From Aquificota bacterium (lineage in GTDB: Bacteria > Thermosulfidibacterota > Thermosulfidibacteria > Thermosulfidibacterales > B14-G1): 64,000 nucleotides of DNA. The stretch spans positions 111,899 through 175,898 of the forward strand of contig WFSL01000014.1 in the NCBI GenBank assembly GCA_015486015.1, in the 5' to 3' direction. Every line of letters begins with the position of its first letter. The first letter of the stretch is position 1. Made by a program: the position numbers and the translations under genes. The notes beneath the pieces are model-generated. The model was not told where the DNA came from, did no database searches, and saw only the letters and a program-made list of their open reading frames with translations. This document shows positions 38,761 through 50,443 of the stretch, piece after piece.

Positions 38761-39789
38761 GTGAAGGTCGAGCTCTTCGAATACTGGCTCCCCCCTGAAC
38801 AGATAGCCCAGGTCCCCCTCCCACAGAGGGATGCCTCTCGCCTTATGGTGATAAAGAGAGAGGGGGGTATTATCATGCACTGCACCTTTAGGGATCTTCC
38901 CAGCTTGATAGAAGAAGGGACTCTTATGGTGGTAAACAATACAAAGGTGATACCTGCAAGGCTCATAGGCAGGAGGGCCACCGGTGGGAAAATAGAGGTC
39001 CTCCTAGTAAGGGAAGAAGAAGAAGATTTGTGGATATGCTTGGCAAAGCCAGGGAAACGCCTAAGGGAAGGAGAGGAGATCTACTTCCCGCCGGGCAACT
39101 GGAGAGGAAAGGTAGAAAGGACTTTCCCATCAGGTGAAAAGGTAATACGCTTTGTGGGCCCTGGAGGCGTAAAGGCCCTAATGGAGCAACAAGGGCAAGT
39201 CCCACTTCCACCTTACATCAGGCGCCCACCCTCCCCCCTTGACAGGGAGAGGTACCAGACAGTCTACGCTGCCAAAAACGGGGCTGTAGCGGCACCCACT
39301 GCCGGCCTCCACTTCACCCATTCCGTGCTCCAGACCCTGAAGGAGAGAGGGGTAAAGATAGCGGCCCTCACACTCCATGTTGGACCAGGCACTTTCAGGC
39401 CTGTGAAGGTCCAAAAGGTAGAAGATCACCGCATGGAGGAAGAATATTACGAGATACCCCTTGATACCATCAGAGCTATCAGGGAGGCGAAGGGGACTGG
39501 TAAAAGGGTCCTCGCAGTTGGAACCACAGTGGCCAGGGCACTGGAGAGTTCGGCCAACGATGAAAGGGAAATAATAAAACCCAAGGGGTGGACAGGACTC
39601 TTCATATATCCAGGATACAGGTTTAGAATGGTAGATGCACTCCTGACGAACTTCCACCTTCCCCGATCCACCCTCCTCATGCTGGTTTGTGCCTTTGGTG
39701 GCAGAGAACTTATCATGCAAGCCTACCAAGAGGCAGTATCAGAGGGCTACCGCTTTTACTCTTACGGCGATGCTATGCTGATATTATAG
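38761..39789 (+). CDS. queA: S-adenosylmethionine:tRNA ribosyltransferase-isomerase
   Basis: 342 residues. It adds the epoxycyclopentane ring in queuosine synthesis on tRNA. It shows IAQVPLPQRDASRLMV, VNNTKVIPARLIGRR, AAPTAGLHFTHSVL and TNFHLPRSTLLMLVCAF. GTG start with no gap to the galU stop, so coupled translation is likely. No tgt gene follows here. Confidence 0.96.
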   Translation: MKVELFEYWLPPEQIAQVPLPQRDASRLMVIKREGGIIMHCTFRDLPSLIEEGTLMVVNNTKVIPARLIGRRATGGKIEVLLVREEEEDLWICLAKPGKRLREGEEIYFPPGNWRGKVERTFPSGEKVIRFVGPGGVKALMEQQGQVPLPPYIRRPPSPLDRERYQTVYAAKNGAVAAPTAGLHFTHSVLQTLKERGVKIAALTLHVGPGTFRPVKVQKVEDHRMEEEYYEIPLDTIRAIREAKGTGKRVLAVGTTVARALESSANDEREIIKPKGWTGLFIYPGYRFRMVDALLTNFHLPRSTLLMLVCAFGGRELIMQAYQEAVSEGYRFYSYGDAMLIL

Positions 39790-39862
39790 CCTTGCTTTCT
39801 TGATTTATCACCTATCAGGGGCTAATTAACGTTGAACCGATTCTTTACAGGAGAAAGTGGAG

Positions 39863-42511
39863 ATGAGAGAAAGGGAGCTGCCAAAGAGCTACGAACCTAA
39901 GGGAGTCGAGGAGAAGTGGTATAGCCATTGGCTGGAAAAGGGTTACTTTCATGCTAATGAGAACGACGATTCTAAGCCCACTTACTCCATAGTAATACCT
40001 CCCCCCAACATTACAGGCTCTTTGCACATGGGCCACGCATTGAACTGCACCCTCCAAGATATCCTCTGTCGCTGGAAGCGCATGGAGGGATACAATGTGT
40101 TATGGATGCCCGGTACCGACCATGCGGGGATCGCTACCCAAAACGTGGTGGAAAAAGAACTGGCCAGGGAAGGACTTACGCGCCACGATCTAGGCCGTGA
40201 TGAGTTTTTGAAGCGGGTATGGGCGTGGAAAGACAAATTCGGCAACTACATTATAGAGCAGCTCAAACGCTTGGGGGCCAGCTGCGACTGGGAAAGAACC
40301 AGATTCACTATGGATGAAGGCTTTTCCCAAGCAGTGAGGGAGGTCTTCGTCCGCCTCTATGAGGAGGGACTCATCTACCGTGGGGACTACATGGTCAACT
40401 GGTGTCCCCGCTGCCGCACGGCCCTCTCAGACCTGGAGGTAGAGTACGAAGACGAAGAAGGCGGTTTGTGGTATATTGCTTACCCATTAGAAGAAGGCAC
40501 CGGAGAGGTGGTGGTAGCCACCACTCGACCAGAGACCCTCTTAGGGGACACTGCCGTAGCAGTCAATCCCAAGGACCCCAGGTACAGAGGGATAGTGGGT
40601 AAGAGGGTGATTTTGCCTGTGGTAGAGAGGCCTATTCCGATCATCAGCGATGCCTATGTGGACATGGAATTCGGTACCGGTGCACTAAAGATCACCCCTG
40701 CCCATGATCCCAATGACTTCGAGATTGGCAAGGCTCATGGCTTGGAGGCGGTGAATGTGATGAATCCAGACGGTAGCATGAATGAAAGGGCAGGCAAGTA
40801 CGCGGGCATGGACCGATTCGAATGCCGGAAGGCCATTGTCAAGGCATTGGAAGAGAAGGGCCTCTTGCGGAAATTTGAGCCCTATGTCCATTCAGTGGGT
40901 CACTGCTACCGGTGTCACACTGCCATTGAGCCCTACATCTCTACCCAATGGTTCGTGAGGGCTCGGCCCTTGGCCGAGCAAGCCATAAAGGCCGTGGAAG
41001 AGGGAAAGACCCGCATCATCCCCGAAAACTGGACAAAAGTGTATTACGAATGGATGTATAACATTCGGGATTGGTGCATCTCCCGTCAGATCTGGTGGGG
41101 CCATCAGATCCCCGCCTGGCACTGTAAGACCTGTGGCGAGATCAGTGTCTCTCGAGAAGAGATCACCCGATGTCTCCACTGCGGCAGTGGAGACATCGAA
41201 AGGGACCCCGATGTACTGGACACCTGGTTTTCATCAGCCCTGTGGCCCTTTGGGACCATGGGCTGGCCTGAGATGACCAAGACCCTCGAGCGCTTCTACC
41301 CCACCAGTTGCTTAGTGACAGGATTCGACATCCTCTTTTTCTGGGTAGCCCGGATGATGATGATGGGCCTAAAGTTCATGGGAGATGTCCCCTTCCAGCA
41401 CGTTTATATTCACGCCCTCATACGAGACGAAGAGGGCCAGAAGATGAGCAAGACTAAGGGAAACGTGATAGACCCTCTGAGAATGATGGAGAGATACGGC
41501 ACCGATGCCTTCCGCTTCACCCTGGCGGCCTTTGCCGCCCAAGGACGAGACATCAGGATGTCAGAGAAGCGCATCGAGGGATACCGCCACTTTGTGAATA
41601 AGATCTGGAACGCCTCCCGGTTTGTTCTCATGAATCTGGATGGTTACACACCTGGAGAGCTGGACCTCGAGGCCCTTACCCCTGTTCACCGCTGGATCCT
41701 GAGTCGGCTTACTCATGCTGTAGCCCAAGCCAACAAGGCCTTAAAGGCCTACGAGTTTGACAGGTATGCCGGGGTTATCTACCAGTTCACCTGGCACGAG
41801 TTCTGCGACTGGTATGTGGAATTCTCTAAGGAGTCCCTCTATAGAGGCACGACAGAGGAGCGATTGGGCGCTCAGAGGGTCCTCGTCACCTGCTTAGATA
41901 CCATTCTAAGACTGGCCCATCCCGTTATGCCGTTTGTAACCGAGGAGATCTGGCAGCATCTACCTGTTAGCGGTGACTCTATTGTGGTTGCACCATTCCC
42001 AAAGCCAGAGGAAGCCTGGACAGACCAAGCCTTAGAAGAGGAGTTCGCTTTAGTGATGGACGTAATCACTGCTGTACGAAACATCAAAGCCGAGGCAGGG
42101 TTGCCTCTCACAAAGAGAATAAAGGCCTTGGCCAAGGCCTCCGGTAACCCCTTAGCCGTGTTGGTGAGAGAGGCGCCCCGGATCAAGGCCTTGGCCTTCT
42201 TGGAAGAGTTTAAGGTGAATGAAGATCTTCAGAGGCCACTGCATTCTGCCCTGGCCATAGTAAAAGGGATAGAGGTCTATGTCCCCTTAAGTGGCTTAGT
42301 AGATATAGGGAAGGAGGTGGCCCGGCTGGAGAAGGAACTGGCAAAGGTCACCAGGGAGTTAGAGCGAGTGGAGCGAAAGCTCGCCAATGAGTCCTTCCTT
42401 AAGAAGGCCCCGGCCCATGTGGTGGAGAAGGAGAAGAGAATTCACCAGGAGATTGTAAAAAAACGAGAAAAGATCAACAGCAGCTTAGAAATGTTCCATG
42501 GACTGATGTGA
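39863..42511 (+). CDS. valS: Valyl-tRNA synthetase
   Basis: About 882 residues, charging the tRNA-Val species found at both 492 and 13894. HIGH is PPPNITGSLHMGHALN (about 43-58) and KMSKS is KMSKTKGNVIDP (about 530). Also present are the editing domain with VVVATTRPETLLGDTAVAVN, a Zn-like CxxC pair (about 420-435) and the C-terminal coiled coil (about 815-880). ATG at 39863 with AGGAG upstream; a GTG two codons earlier is possible. Ends 10 bp from convergent ybeY with no evident terminator. Confidence 0.97.
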   Translation: MRERELPKSYEPKGVEEKWYSHWLEKGYFHANENDDSKPTYSIVIPPPNITGSLHMGHALNCTLQDILCRWKRMEGYNVLWMPGTDHAGIATQNVVEKELAREGLTRHDLGRDEFLKRVWAWKDKFGNYIIEQLKRLGASCDWERTRFTMDEGFSQAVREVFVRLYEEGLIYRGDYMVNWCPRCRTALSDLEVEYEDEEGGLWYIAYPLEEGTGEVVVATTRPETLLGDTAVAVNPKDPRYRGIVGKRVILPVVERPIPIISDAYVDMEFGTGALKITPAHDPNDFEIGKAHGLEAVNVMNPDGSMNERAGKYAGMDRFECRKAIVKALEEKGLLRKFEPYVHSVGHCYRCHTAIEPYISTQWFVRARPLAEQAIKAVEEGKTRIIPENWTKVYYEWMYNIRDWCISRQIWWGHQIPAWHCKTCGEISVSREEITRCLHCGSGDIERDPDVLDTWFSSALWPFGTMGWPEMTKTLERFYPTSCLVTGFDILFFWVARMMMMGLKFMGDVPFQHVYIHALIRDEEGQKMSKTKGNVIDPLRMMERYGTDAFRFTLAAFAAQGRDIRMSEKRIEGYRHFVNKIWNASRFVLMNLDGYTPGELDLEALTPVHRWILSRLTHAVAQANKALKAYEFDRYAGVIYQFTWHEFCDWYVEFSKESLYRGTTEERLGAQRVLVTCLDTILRLAHPVMPFVTEEIWQHLPVSGDSIVVAPFPKPEEAWTDQALEEEFALVMDVITAVRNIKAEAGLPLTKRIKALAKASGNPLAVLVREAPRIKALAFLEEFKVNEDLQRPLHSALAIVKGIEVYVPLSGLVDIGKEVARLEKELAKVTRELERVERKLANESFLKKAPAHVVEKEKRIHQEIVKKREKINSSLEMFHGLM

Positions 42512-42521
42512 TAGGGCCACT

Positions 42522-42938
42522 TCAAGTTAGATCTAAACCTTTCACGATCTTCATTTGCAGCTCTTCCATATTCCTTGCTTCGGAAGGGTTGTCGTCCCGA
42601 TACCCCAATAGGTGAAGCACCCCATGAACCACCAAAAGGACTAGCTCCCCATCCAACGTAGAGCCATATACAGGCGCCTGTTCCTTGGCCCTTTGTACGG
42701 ATACAAGTATATCTCCTAAGTAATCGCCATCCCCTGGGAAAGCCAGCACATCAGTAACGGCATCCTCACCTCTAAATCTTAAATTATAGCCCCTGATAGT
42801 TTCATCATCCACCAAAACAACAGTGAGGGAAAGCCTATTAGGATCCTTGCCCATGTATCTAAGGGTTGCCCTGGCTGCCCTGCCCATAAGGCGCTTAGGG
42901 ACTTTAAGCCCCTGCTGATCCAAGATGTAGACCCCCAC
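42522..42938 (-). CDS. ybeY: Endoribonuclease YbeY, with an altered metal site
   Basis: 138 residues; a zinc RNase for 16S rRNA maturation and quality control. TDVLAFPGD and the HGVLHLLGYRDD block are clear. The usual site is HGxLHLxGYDH; here the third His is Asp and the preceding Asp is Arg. The protein may use Asp as ligand or have lost activity. It overlaps the end of the 7TM-HD gene by 35 nt and is the last gene of the long minus-strand run, paired with ybeZ as usual. Confidence 0.92.
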   Translation of the reverse strand: MGVYILDQQGLKVPKRLMGRAARATLRYMGKDPNRLSLTVVLVDDETIRGYNLRFRGEDAVTDVLAFPGDGDYLGDILVSVQRAKEQAPVYGSTLDGELVLLVVHGVLHLLGYRDDNPSEARNMEELQMKIVKGLDLT

Positions 42939-45177
42939 TCTTTTCCTCCCTTTCAGGATACTCTACCCTTTTGTGATAGATAGCAGTAAGAATGCGACTA
43001 AACACATCCATAATCCTGTAAATATCCCGGAGGGTCAACTCGCATTCCTCTAATTGCCCATCGAGAAAGATATTAGTGACAATCTCCCTCACCAGATGCC
43101 TTATCCTCGAAGGAGAAGGGTCATCTAAACTTCTGGATGCCGCCTCTACAGAATCGGCCATCATCACCATAGCCGCCTCCTTGGTCCGTGGCTTGGGTCC
43201 CGGATAACGGTATTCCTCCTCCTCCACCCCTGTGTCCTTGCTAGCCTCCTTCGCCTTCTGGTAAAAATAATAAATGAGGCTGGTGCCATGGTGCTGTTGA
43301 ATGATGTCCCTTATGGCCTTTGGAAGTCTGTATTCTGAGGCCAACTCTACGCCGTCCTTTACATGGGAGACAAGGACTAACCGGCTCATAGAAGGTGTCA
43401 GCTTGTCGTGTCTGCTCACCCCATTGGTGTTTTCAATGAAATACTCTGGGTTTTTGAGCTTCCCTATGTCATGGTAGTAGCCCCCAGCCTTTGCCAACAC
43501 CGGATTCGCATCTACGGCCCTGGCTGCTGCCTCCGCCAAGGTGGCAACATCCACAGAGTGATTATAAGTCCCAGGGGCCTTTTCCAAAAGCTCCCTCATC
43601 AACGGGTGGCTCAGGTTGATGAAGGAGAGAAGCTTTATGTCCGTCACCACCCCGAAGATCAATTCTGTGATAGGAACAGCAGCCAAGACCAAAAAGAGAG
43701 AGAAAAGGGCAGACAAGCTCAAGGCTGCGAGCTCCAGGAGAAGAGAGAACCCCAAGCCACTCCCCCTCATCAACACAAAGGCCCCTTCAAGGAAAAGGGA
43801 GGCCAGAAATGCAAAGCCTATGCCCATGAATACCGCTTTCTCTCCCCTCCCCTTCCTGATGGCATAGGCCCCCACCACGGAAACCACTAAAAAAGTGGCC
43901 AAAAACAAGGGATCCAAGCCAGGGAGGAAGCACATGCACCCCGCAAGGGTCAATACCAGGACAAGGGTAGGGAGAAAGTGGAAAAGAAAAGCGGCAAAGA
44001 CCCCGGGGAAGGGCCAGGGGGTTGCCAGGAGAGTGTTGACATTCCCCATCAAGGGAAAGAAAAGGGGCAGTTTCTCCTGAAAGATGAGGAAGAGGCGGGC
44101 AAGGGCCACGAAACCCACTACTAAAAGGAGAAAGATACGGTAGGATGTGGACACCTCTACCCTCCCCTTGTACACCCTAAACCAGCAGAGGGTAGCTACA
44201 TAAAGCAAAATCAAGACCCCCAAAAGGTGGCCCACCACAGGAAGGAGGATCCCCCTTTTGACTCTCTTACGCACAGCCTCTAAGAGGAGGGCAGCCTTGG
44301 GTGTCACCCTTTCTCCCCTCCCCACAATCAACTCCCCCTTCTTCACTTTTATGTGTACCGGCTGTACCCTCTCCTGGGCCTGTTTAGCCCTCTCTTGGGT
44401 GGCACCTCGATTATAGAAGAAGTTGGGCTTCACCAATCGGGTAAGAAGAAGGATCACAGACCTTCTAAGAGAGGCCATCCTGTAAGGTAGTTTCTCCTCC
44501 ACCAGACGCCTTATGAGGATACCTGCCTCAGAGAGGGAATAGATACGCTCCATCCGGTGACTAACAAACTCCTTGGAAAGCTGAATGTCCCTCACTACAA
44601 AACCCCCACTCATGGTCCCTATGTCCACTGGGATCTCGGCGGGAAGAATCCAGTACTCGCCCATCCTGAAGAGGAGGGAAGTGATGGCATCTTCCACCCA
44701 GGGGGCGTATCTGTAACGCCTAAAGGTCCTCACCACATCCTCTGGTAGGTCTACTCCAAGAATCCCCTTGAACTTCTCTCTGTCTTGCTGGACACTGCTC
44801 TCATCAAATGAAACTCGTAATTCTGAGAAAAGGGTGGCTATCTTGTCAGAGGTCTTAGAGACCCATCTGGAATCCAGATCAAAGACAGGCTTCACCCTTT
44901 CCCTTGCTTTTCTCAGAAGGGAAAGGGTTGCGCCCCTGTCCACAACCTCAAACTCCACGGGCGAGCGGACCTCCACCCGGGAGACCTCCCCTACTTTGTA
45001 AGCAGGCACACCAGCGATGGGCCATGGCAGCACCAAGAGGACCACCACCAGAGATGCCAAAATGAAGAAAAAGATATCCAGCCTGGATGGGAAGACCCTA
45101 CTTATCTCAAGCAGGCTCCAGGACCTCTCTGTGGTCCCTGTCTTCCTTGGAACGCTTTTTCCTCTCGTATTCTTCAT
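42904..45177 (-). CDS. 7TM-HD (PgpH-like) membrane phosphohydrolase
   Basis: 757 residues. One N-terminal helix (about 32-56), an extracytoplasmic 7TMR-HD domain (about 60-300), about seven helices (about 300-505) and a cytoplasmic HD domain (about 515-690) with [15 protein letters not shown] (about 565-572) and QQHHGTS. PgpH proteins hydrolyse cyclic di-AMP; no diadenylate cyclase is visible here, so the substrate is inferred. The ATG at 45177 overlaps ybeZ by 71 nt and its ribosome-binding site is weak, but no later start precedes the first helix. ybeZ-HD-ybeY is a conserved order. Confidence 0.9.
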   Translation of the reverse strand: MKNTRGKSVPRKTGTTERSWSLLEISRVFPSRLDIFFFILASLVVVLLVLPWPIAGVPAYKVGEVSRVEVRSPVEFEVVDRGATLSLLRKARERVKPVFDLDSRWVSKTSDKIATLFSELRVSFDESSVQQDREKFKGILGVDLPEDVVRTFRRYRYAPWVEDAITSLLFRMGEYWILPAEIPVDIGTMSGGFVVRDIQLSKEFVSHRMERIYSLSEAGILIRRLVEEKLPYRMASLRRSVILLLTRLVKPNFFYNRGATQERAKQAQERVQPVHIKVKKGELIVGRGERVTPKAALLLEAVRKRVKRGILLPVVGHLLGVLILLYVATLCWFRVYKGRVEVSTSYRIFLLLVVGFVALARLFLIFQEKLPLFFPLMGNVNTLLATPWPFPGVFAAFLFHFLPTLVLVLTLAGCMCFLPGLDPLFLATFLVVSVVGAYAIRKGRGEKAVFMGIGFAFLASLFLEGAFVLMRGSGLGFSLLLELAALSLSALFSLFLVLAAVPITELIFGVVTDIKLLSFINLSHPLMRELLEKAPGTYNHSVDVATLAEAAARAVDANPVLAKAGGYYHDIGKLKNPEYFIENTNGVSRHDKLTPSMSRLVLVSHVKDGVELASEYRLPKAIRDIIQQHHGTSLIYYFYQKAKEASKDTGVEEEEYRYPGPKPRTKEAAMVMMADSVEAASRSLDDPSPSRIRHLVREIVTNIFLDGQLEECELTLRDIYRIMDVFSRILTAIYHKRVEYPEREEKSGGLHLGSAGA

Positions 45178-46114
45178 AGGCTCTTATTATGCACTGGACC
45201 AGGGGATGCCTCACCACATCCTTCTCCGTGAAATAGATAAACTTCACCTTGTTCACCCCCTCCAAGACGGCCTCGGCCTCCACCAACCCCGAAGTCTTCT
45301 CTTTGGGCAGGTCGATCTGGGTGATGTCACCTGTGACAACTGCCTTGGAATTGAAGCCTAAACGAGTGAGAAACATCTTCATCTGCTCAGAAGTGGTATT
45401 CTGGGCCTCATCCAGGATCACGAATGAGTTGTTCAGGGTCCTCCCCCTCATGAAGGCAAGAGGGGCAACCTCTATAATTCCCTTTTGAAGGAAATGCTCC
45501 GCCTTATTCCAGTCCACCATGTCATATAGGGCATCGTAAAGCGGCCTGAGATACGGATTCACCTTTTCCAGTATGTCCCCTGGTAGAAAACCCAGCCTCT
45601 CTCCAGCCTCTACGGCTGGACGCACAAGTATGATCCTATCCACCTCCCTCCTTAAGAGATAGGAGACGGCCATGGCCATTGCTAAATATGTCTTCCCCGT
45701 ACCGGCAGGCCCTATGGCAAATACCATATCATATTTGGCAATGGCCTCGAGATATACCTTTTGCTGAAGGCTTTTGGGCGTGATGAGCTTCTTCTTAGAG
45801 GGGATGTAAACACCCTGAGAGAACACCTCCCTTACCCGCTCCCCTTCCCTATTCATAACCATCCTTATAGTAAACTCCAAGTCCTTCTTACCCAACGTAA
45901 ACCCCTGATTGGCAAGATCAAGGAGCTGATGAAAAAGGATCTCCACCTTCTCTACGGCGTCCTCTGGCCCCTCGATCTGGACCACTTCACCCCTTGCCCT
46001 AATACGCACCCCAAAGGTTTCCTCCACCACACCGAGGTGGCTCTCCCTCCCTCCAAAGAAGGAGTACCAGGCCTCCCTGTCCCTGAATCCAAGTTCAAAG
46101 GTTCTCTTGCTCAT
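45107..46114 (-). CDS. ybeZ: PhoH-family ATPase YbeZ
   Basis: 335 residues. The N-terminal KH-like region (about 1-110) and the PhoH ATPase domain (about 115-320) show Walker [17 protein letters not shown], Walker [12 protein letters not shown] and [12 protein letters not shown]. It works with YbeY in RNA metabolism. It starts 4 nt inside rph (ATGA). Confidence 0.95.
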   Translation of the reverse strand: MSKRTFELGFRDREAWYSFFGGRESHLGVVEETFGVRIRARGEVVQIEGPEDAVEKVEILFHQLLDLANQGFTLGKKDLEFTIRMVMNREGERVREVFSQGVYIPSKKKLITPKSLQQKVYLEAIAKYDMVFAIGPAGTGKTYLAMAMAVSYLLRREVDRIILVRPAVEAGERLGFLPGDILEKVNPYLRPLYDALYDMVDWNKAEHFLQKGIIEVAPLAFMRGRTLNNSFVILDEAQNTTSEQMKMFLTRLGFNSKAVVTGDITQIDLPKEKTSGLVEAEAVLEGVNKVKFIYFTEKDVVRHPLVQCIIRAYEEYERKKRSKEDRDHREVLEPA

Positions 46115-46839
46115 TTCTCCCCTATCACACGACGCTGAAATGCCACCAACTCCCTAACGCCTTTGCACGCCAACCCCAGCATACTATCCAGGGCCTCCCT
46201 GTCAAAGGGAGAGTGCTCAGCTGTCCCCTGAATCTCTACAAATGCGCCCCTGCCTGTCATCACCACGTTCATATCCACCTCTGCCTCGGCATCCTCCTCA
46301 TAATCGAGATCCAATATAGGCACCCCCCTGTATATGCCCACACTTACAGCAGCGAGAAAGTCCTTTACAGGATCAGACCTTATAGAACCGGTCTTTCTTA
46401 AATACCCCAGCGCATCGTAAAGTGCTATAAAAGCCCCTGTTATGGAGGCTGTCCTCGTTCCACCATCTGCCTGGAGCACATCACAATCGATCCATATAGT
46501 CTTTTCCCCCAAGGCCTCAAGGTCTACCACTGCCCGGAGACTTCGACCTATGAATCGTTGTATCTCCAAACTCCTTCCAGAGGGCCTCCCCCTGGTCACT
46601 TCCCTCACAGTCCTGGTATGAGTAGACCTGGGAAGCATGGAGTACTCCGCAGTTATCCATCCCTTCCCTTGCCCTTTGAGAAAGGGAGGAACCTTATCCT
46701 CCACCGATGCTGTGCACACCACCCTGGTATCCCCCACCTCTATCAAGGCAGAGCCCTCTGCATGCTTTATGTATCCCCTAACCAGCCTCACCCTCCTCAT
46801 CTTGTCAGGGGAACGCCCATCCCTCCTCACAAAGCCCAT
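46111..46839 (-). CDS. rph: Ribonuclease PH
   Basis: 242 residues, a phosphorolytic 3'-5' exoribonuclease trimming tRNA precursors. [19 protein letters not shown] at the start, [13 protein letters not shown], and [19 protein letters not shown] are diagnostic. Overlaps accD by 13 nt and ybeZ by 4. This full-length form differs from the truncated E. coli K-12 gene. Confidence 0.97.
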   Translation of the reverse strand: MGFVRRDGRSPDKMRRVRLVRGYIKHAEGSALIEVGDTRVVCTASVEDKVPPFLKGQGKGWITAEYSMLPRSTHTRTVREVTRGRPSGRSLEIQRFIGRSLRAVVDLEALGEKTIWIDCDVLQADGGTRTASITGAFIALYDALGYLRKTGSIRSDPVKDFLAAVSVGIYRGVPILDLDYEEDAEAEVDMNVVMTGRGAFVEIQGTAEHSPFDREALDSMLGLACKGVRELVAFQRRVIGEK

Positions 46840-47693
46840 GCCCTCCTCCCATTCTCAAAGAGGGAAAGGAGCCTACGAAGGGTTTCCCTCAAAACCTTCC
46901 TGTCTACCACCATGTCCACAAAACCGTGCTCCATGAGAAACTCCGCTCGCTGAAACCCCTGGGGAAGCTGCTGCCTTATAGTCTGCTCAATCACCCTGGG
47001 ACCTGCAAACCCAATAAGGGCCTTGGGCTCAGATATGACCACATCTCCCAACAAGGCAAAGCTCGCCGATACCCCCCCTGTTGTGGGATCGGTGAGCACG
47101 GAGATATACGGCACCTTTGCTTCGGAGAGGCGCGCAAGGGCAGCGCAAGTCTTGCCCATCTGCACAAGCGAAAGGATAGACTCCTGCATCCTGGCTCCCC
47201 CAGATGAAGAGACAATTATCAAAGGTGTACCACTCTCACAGGCCCTTTCCACAGCCCTAGTCACCTTCTCCCCCACCACCGAACCCATACTCCCCCCTAA
47301 GAAACCAAACTCAAACACCACCAGCTCCACAGGATAGCCCCCTATGGATGCAGTCCCACAGATCACTGCATCCTTCATACCTGTCTTACGCTGGGCCTCC
47401 TTGAGACGGTCCATATACCTCTTAGAATCCTTAAACTTTAACGGATCCTTGGGAGAAATGGATGCATCTCTCTCCTTGAAACTCCCTTTATCCACCAAAA
47501 GTTCTATCCTTTCCTTAGCCGAGATACGAAAATGGTAGTTACATTTAGGACAAACCTTGAGGTTCCTCTCCACTTCCTCCTTGTAAACCATCTCTTTACA
47601 GTTTTCACACTTGACCCACAGCCCCCTGGGTACCCTCTGCTTAGAGTCTTTCACCTTACTGAAGGGCCTCTTTTTAAACCAGAGCCGCACCAA
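46827..47693 (-). CDS. accD: Acetyl-CoA carboxylase carboxyltransferase subunit beta
   Basis: 288 residues; transfers the carboxyl group to acetyl-CoA in fatty-acid synthesis. An N-terminal zinc ribbon (C29, C32, C48, C51) precedes the crotonase-like domain with [13 protein letters not shown] and [15 protein letters not shown]. The initiator is TTG at 47693 or GTG at 47690, just after the trmFO stop. folC, often adjacent, is absent. Confidence 0.96.
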   Translation of the reverse strand: MVRLWFKKRPFSKVKDSKQRVPRGLWVKCENCKEMVYKEEVERNLKVCPKCNYHFRISAKERIELLVDKGSFKERDASISPKDPLKFKDSKRYMDRLKEAQRKTGMKDAVICGTASIGGYPVELVVFEFGFLGGSMGSVVGEKVTRAVERACESGTPLIIVSSSGGARMQESILSLVQMGKTCAALARLSEAKVPYISVLTDPTTGGVSASFALLGDVVISEPKALIGFAGPRVIEQTIRQQLPQGFQRAEFLMEHGFVDMVVDRKVLRETLRRLLSLFENGRRAWAL

Positions 47694-47696
47694 GGC

Positions 47697-49040
47697 TCAT
47701 TCCCCTCTCCCCATATTGCTATCCTTCAAAGGGGCATACACAACCTCCCTTAACCACATGGCCATATCCTTCAGGGCCCTCTCACTATACGCCAGCCTCC
47801 TATCCCTCTTCCCCTTTGGAGGCTTCGTAAGGGGTGGCAAGAGGCCAAAATTGGCGTTCATGGGCTGAAAGGCCGCTGGATCACATGAGACCACGTACCT
47901 CACCAAGGCGCCCATCATAGTAGTAGCTGGGGGGACCACAGGGGGATCGCCTTTCACGTATCTCGCTGCATTCAGGCCAGCAAGCATCCCTGTGGCAGCA
48001 GACTCCATGTACCCCTCTACCCCGGTGAGCTGCCCGGCAAAAAAGAGACCCCTATCACCCTTAAGGGCCATACTCATACTGAGAAACACTGGACTGTTGA
48101 TATACGTGTTCCTATGGACCGAGCCAAAACGGGCAAATTCCGCATTTCTAAGGGCAGGGACAAGGCGAAACACCCTCTTTTGCTCCGGCCATTTAAGACG
48201 GGTCTGAAAGCCTACCATGTTCCACAAAGTGCCTTCCTTAGTCTCCCTCCTCAATTGAACCACTGCATATGGCCTATTCCCAGTAACAGGGTCCCTGAGG
48301 CCTACAGGCTTCATGGGCCCATACAGAAGGGAGGCCTTACCCAGATCAGCGATCTCCTCTATAGGCATACACCCTGAGAAAAACTTGGGATCTTCAAAGG
48401 GTCTCAGGGGCACCCTTTCAGCATCAACAATGGCCCGATAAAACATATCATATTCTTCTTCTGTCAAAGGACAGTTCAAATAGTCCTCCCCACCCTTGCC
48501 ATATCTGGAGGCAAAGAAGGCCCGACCATAATCTATGGAATCACCCATCACAATAGGGGATATGGCATCATAAAAATAAAGATGTTCCCCACCAAAAAGA
48601 CCCGCAAGGGCTTGGGAAAGGGCTAAAGAGGTGAGAGGACCTGTGGCCACAACCAAGGGCCGAAAATGGGGCAGATCCTTCACCTCCTTCCGTACAAGCT
48701 CGATTGACGGGTGACTTTCAATCCTTTTAGTAACCTCCCTGGCAAAGGCCATCCTATCAACAGCCAAGGCACCCCCGGCAGGCACCTCCACCTTATGGGC
48801 CACCCCCAACAAGAGGGACCCCCACAGCATCATCTCCGCCTTCAAGAGCCCAGATGCTGTATCCAAGTGTTTAGACCTCAATGAGTTAGAACACACCAAC
48901 TCCGCCAGGAGAGAGGTCTTATGAGCAGGGGTAAAAGAAAAAGGCCTCATCTCCAGAAGTCTCACCCTGCAACCCTGCCTAGCAACCTGCCAGGCAGCCT
49001 CACAGCCAGCGAGACCACCACCAATGACAAGAACATCCAT
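47697..49040 (-). CDS. trmFO: Methylenetetrahydrofolate-tRNA-(uracil-5-)-methyltransferase TrmFO
   Basis: 447 residues. It forms ribothymidine at tRNA position 54 using folate and [21 protein letters not shown] is the FAD-binding start. [21 protein letters not shown] (with the catalytic-region Cys) and [11 protein letters not shown] follow. GIDD-type TrmFO replaces SAM-dependent TrmA in many Gram-positives and deltaproteobacteria. It starts 11 nt after rplQ. Confidence 0.96.
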   Translation of the reverse strand: MDVLVIGGGLAGCEAAWQVARQGCRVRLLEMRPFSFTPAHKTSLLAELVCSNSLRSKHLDTASGLLKAEMMLWGSLLLGVAHKVEVPAGGALAVDRMAFAREVTKRIESHPSIELVRKEVKDLPHFRPLVVATGPLTSLALSQALAGLFGGEHLYFYDAISPIVMGDSIDYGRAFFASRYGKGGEDYLNCPLTEEEYDMFYRAIVDAERVPLRPFEDPKFFSGCMPIEEIADLGKASLLYGPMKPVGLRDPVTGNRPYAVVQLRRETKEGTLWNMVGFQTRLKWPEQKRVFRLVPALRNAEFARFGSVHRNTYINSPVFLSMSMALKGDRGLFFAGQLTGVEGYMESAATGMLAGLNAARYVKGDPPVVPPATTMMGALVRYVVSCDPAAFQPMNANFGLLPPLTKPPKGKRDRRLAYSERALKDMAMWLREVVYAPLKDSNMGRGE

Positions 49041-49051
49041 AAGGATGAAGG

Positions 49052-49438
49052 CTATTCCCCTTCAGAGGAGGCCTCCTTCATAGGGGCATCTACCATCTCC
49101 ACCAGGGCCATAGATGCATTATCCCCACGCCTGTAGCCCAGCTTCAGGATCCTAACGTATCCCCCTGTCCTGCCAGCGTACCTCTCCACCAATTCCGCAA
49201 ACAGCTTATGGACAATCCCCTTGTCCCTAATAACTGCCAGTGCTTGCCTCCTGGCATGGAGGTCCCCCCTCTTGGCCAAAGTGACCATCTTTTCAGCTAA
49301 GGGTTTAACAGCTTTGGCCTTTGGAAGGGTAGTCTTTATACGCTCATGGCGCAGAAGATCCGTCACCAGGTTCCTCAAGAGGGCCTTTCTATGAGCCGCC
49401 GTTCTGCCCAATTTGGGCACCCTTCTGCCATGCCTCAT
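49052..49438 (-). CDS. rplQ: Ribosomal protein bL17
   Basis: 128 residues, near the exit tunnel. [20 protein letters not shown] is the family start, followed by [18 protein letters not shown]. The C-terminus is extended by an acidic tail. It overlaps the rpoA stop by one base (TAATG), the end of the alpha operon. Confidence 0.97.
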   Translation of the reverse strand: MRHGRRVPKLGRTAAHRKALLRNLVTDLLRHERIKTTLPKAKAVKPLAEKMVTLAKRGDLHARRQALAVIRDKGIVHKLFAELVERYAGRTGGYVRILKLGYRRGDNASMALVEMVDAPMKEASSEGE

Positions 49439-50430
49439 TACCCTATCTCCTCTCCCCCTTCCCTCGGTACCTTCATCCCTAAGGTGAGATGCAGCTCGTT
49501 AAGCACATGCCTCACCTCTTCGAGGGATTTTTTTCCGAAGTTGCGTACCTTAAGGAGATCAGCCTCCGAGCGACCAACCAAATCACCAATGGTATTTATG
49601 CCCATCTTTTTTAGGCAATTATGAGAACGCACAGATAGCTCTAACTCGTCTATGGGCTTGCTCAACTTCTCAACCAACTCCTCCTTTTCCTCAACCTCCT
49701 CTCCACACTCCAGATCATCCAGCCCCTGCTCAAAATTGGCAAAGATATTAACGTGATCCCTCAGGATCTTGGCCGCTATGGCAACACTCTCCTGGGGTTG
49801 AATGGCTCCATTGGTCCATATCTCCAAAATGAGTCTATCATAATCGGTCTCTCTCCCTACCCTGGCATTCTCCACAGTAAAGTTCACCTTTAAAACTGGA
49901 GAAAAGATGGCGTCCACCAATATGGTCCCCACGGGCAGATCCTCCCCATGGCGCTTCTCTACAGGTAAGTACCCTTTTCCCTTCTCCACCTTCATCTCCA
50001 TGATGAGCCGGCTCTTCTCACTATCCAAAGTGGCTATCACCATATCAGGATTAAGGATATCCACCTTGTGGCCCGTCTCTATTTGGGAGGCAGTGACCTC
50101 TCCAGGACCCTGCGCATCGAGACGCATGGTCACAGGTTCATCACTATAACTCCTCAATTGAAGTTCCTTTATGTTGAGAATAATCTCTGTCACGTCTTCT
50201 CTGACCCCTGGTATCACCGAGAATTCATGGGGTACACCCTCTATCCTCACCGTGGTCACGGCAGCCCCAGGGACACTGGACATCAACACCCTCCTAAGGC
50301 TGTTCCCCAGGGTGATGCCGAAGCCCTTCTCTAAGGGCTCCACTATAAGCCTCCCATAACGGGAGGTGAGACTCTCGGGTTCAAACTCCACCCTTTGGGG
50401 CCTTATCATCATGGACCATGTTCGAAACAT
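49438..50430 (-). CDS. rpoA: RNA polymerase subunit alpha
   Basis: 330 residues. The N-terminal dimerisation domain (about 1-235) contains [20 protein letters not shown]. The C-terminal domain (about 255-320) has [20 protein letters not shown] and ends in the helix-hairpin-helix [10 protein letters not shown], which contacts UP elements and activators. ATG at 50430 with GGGGGG 5 nt upstream; ATGs at 50412 and 50409 are alternatives. Confidence 0.97.
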   Translation of the reverse strand: MFRTWSMMIRPQRVEFEPESLTSRYGRLIVEPLEKGFGITLGNSLRRVLMSSVPGAAVTTVRIEGVPHEFSVIPGVREDVTEIILNIKELQLRSYSDEPVTMRLDAQGPGEVTASQIETGHKVDILNPDMVIATLDSEKSRLIMEMKVEKGKGYLPVEKRHGEDLPVGTILVDAIFSPVLKVNFTVENARVGRETDYDRLILEIWTNGAIQPQESVAIAAKILRDHVNIFANFEQGLDDLECGEEVEEKEELVEKLSKPIDELELSVRSHNCLKKMGINTIGDLVGRSEADLLKVRNFGKKSLEEVRHVLNELHLTLGMKVPREGGEEIG

Positions 50431-50443
50431 CCATACCCCCCAC

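Noticed and set aside
43408..43890. Plus-strand ORF of 160 residues
   Set aside because: Antisense to the 7TM-HD gene whose HD motifs and helices are clear.
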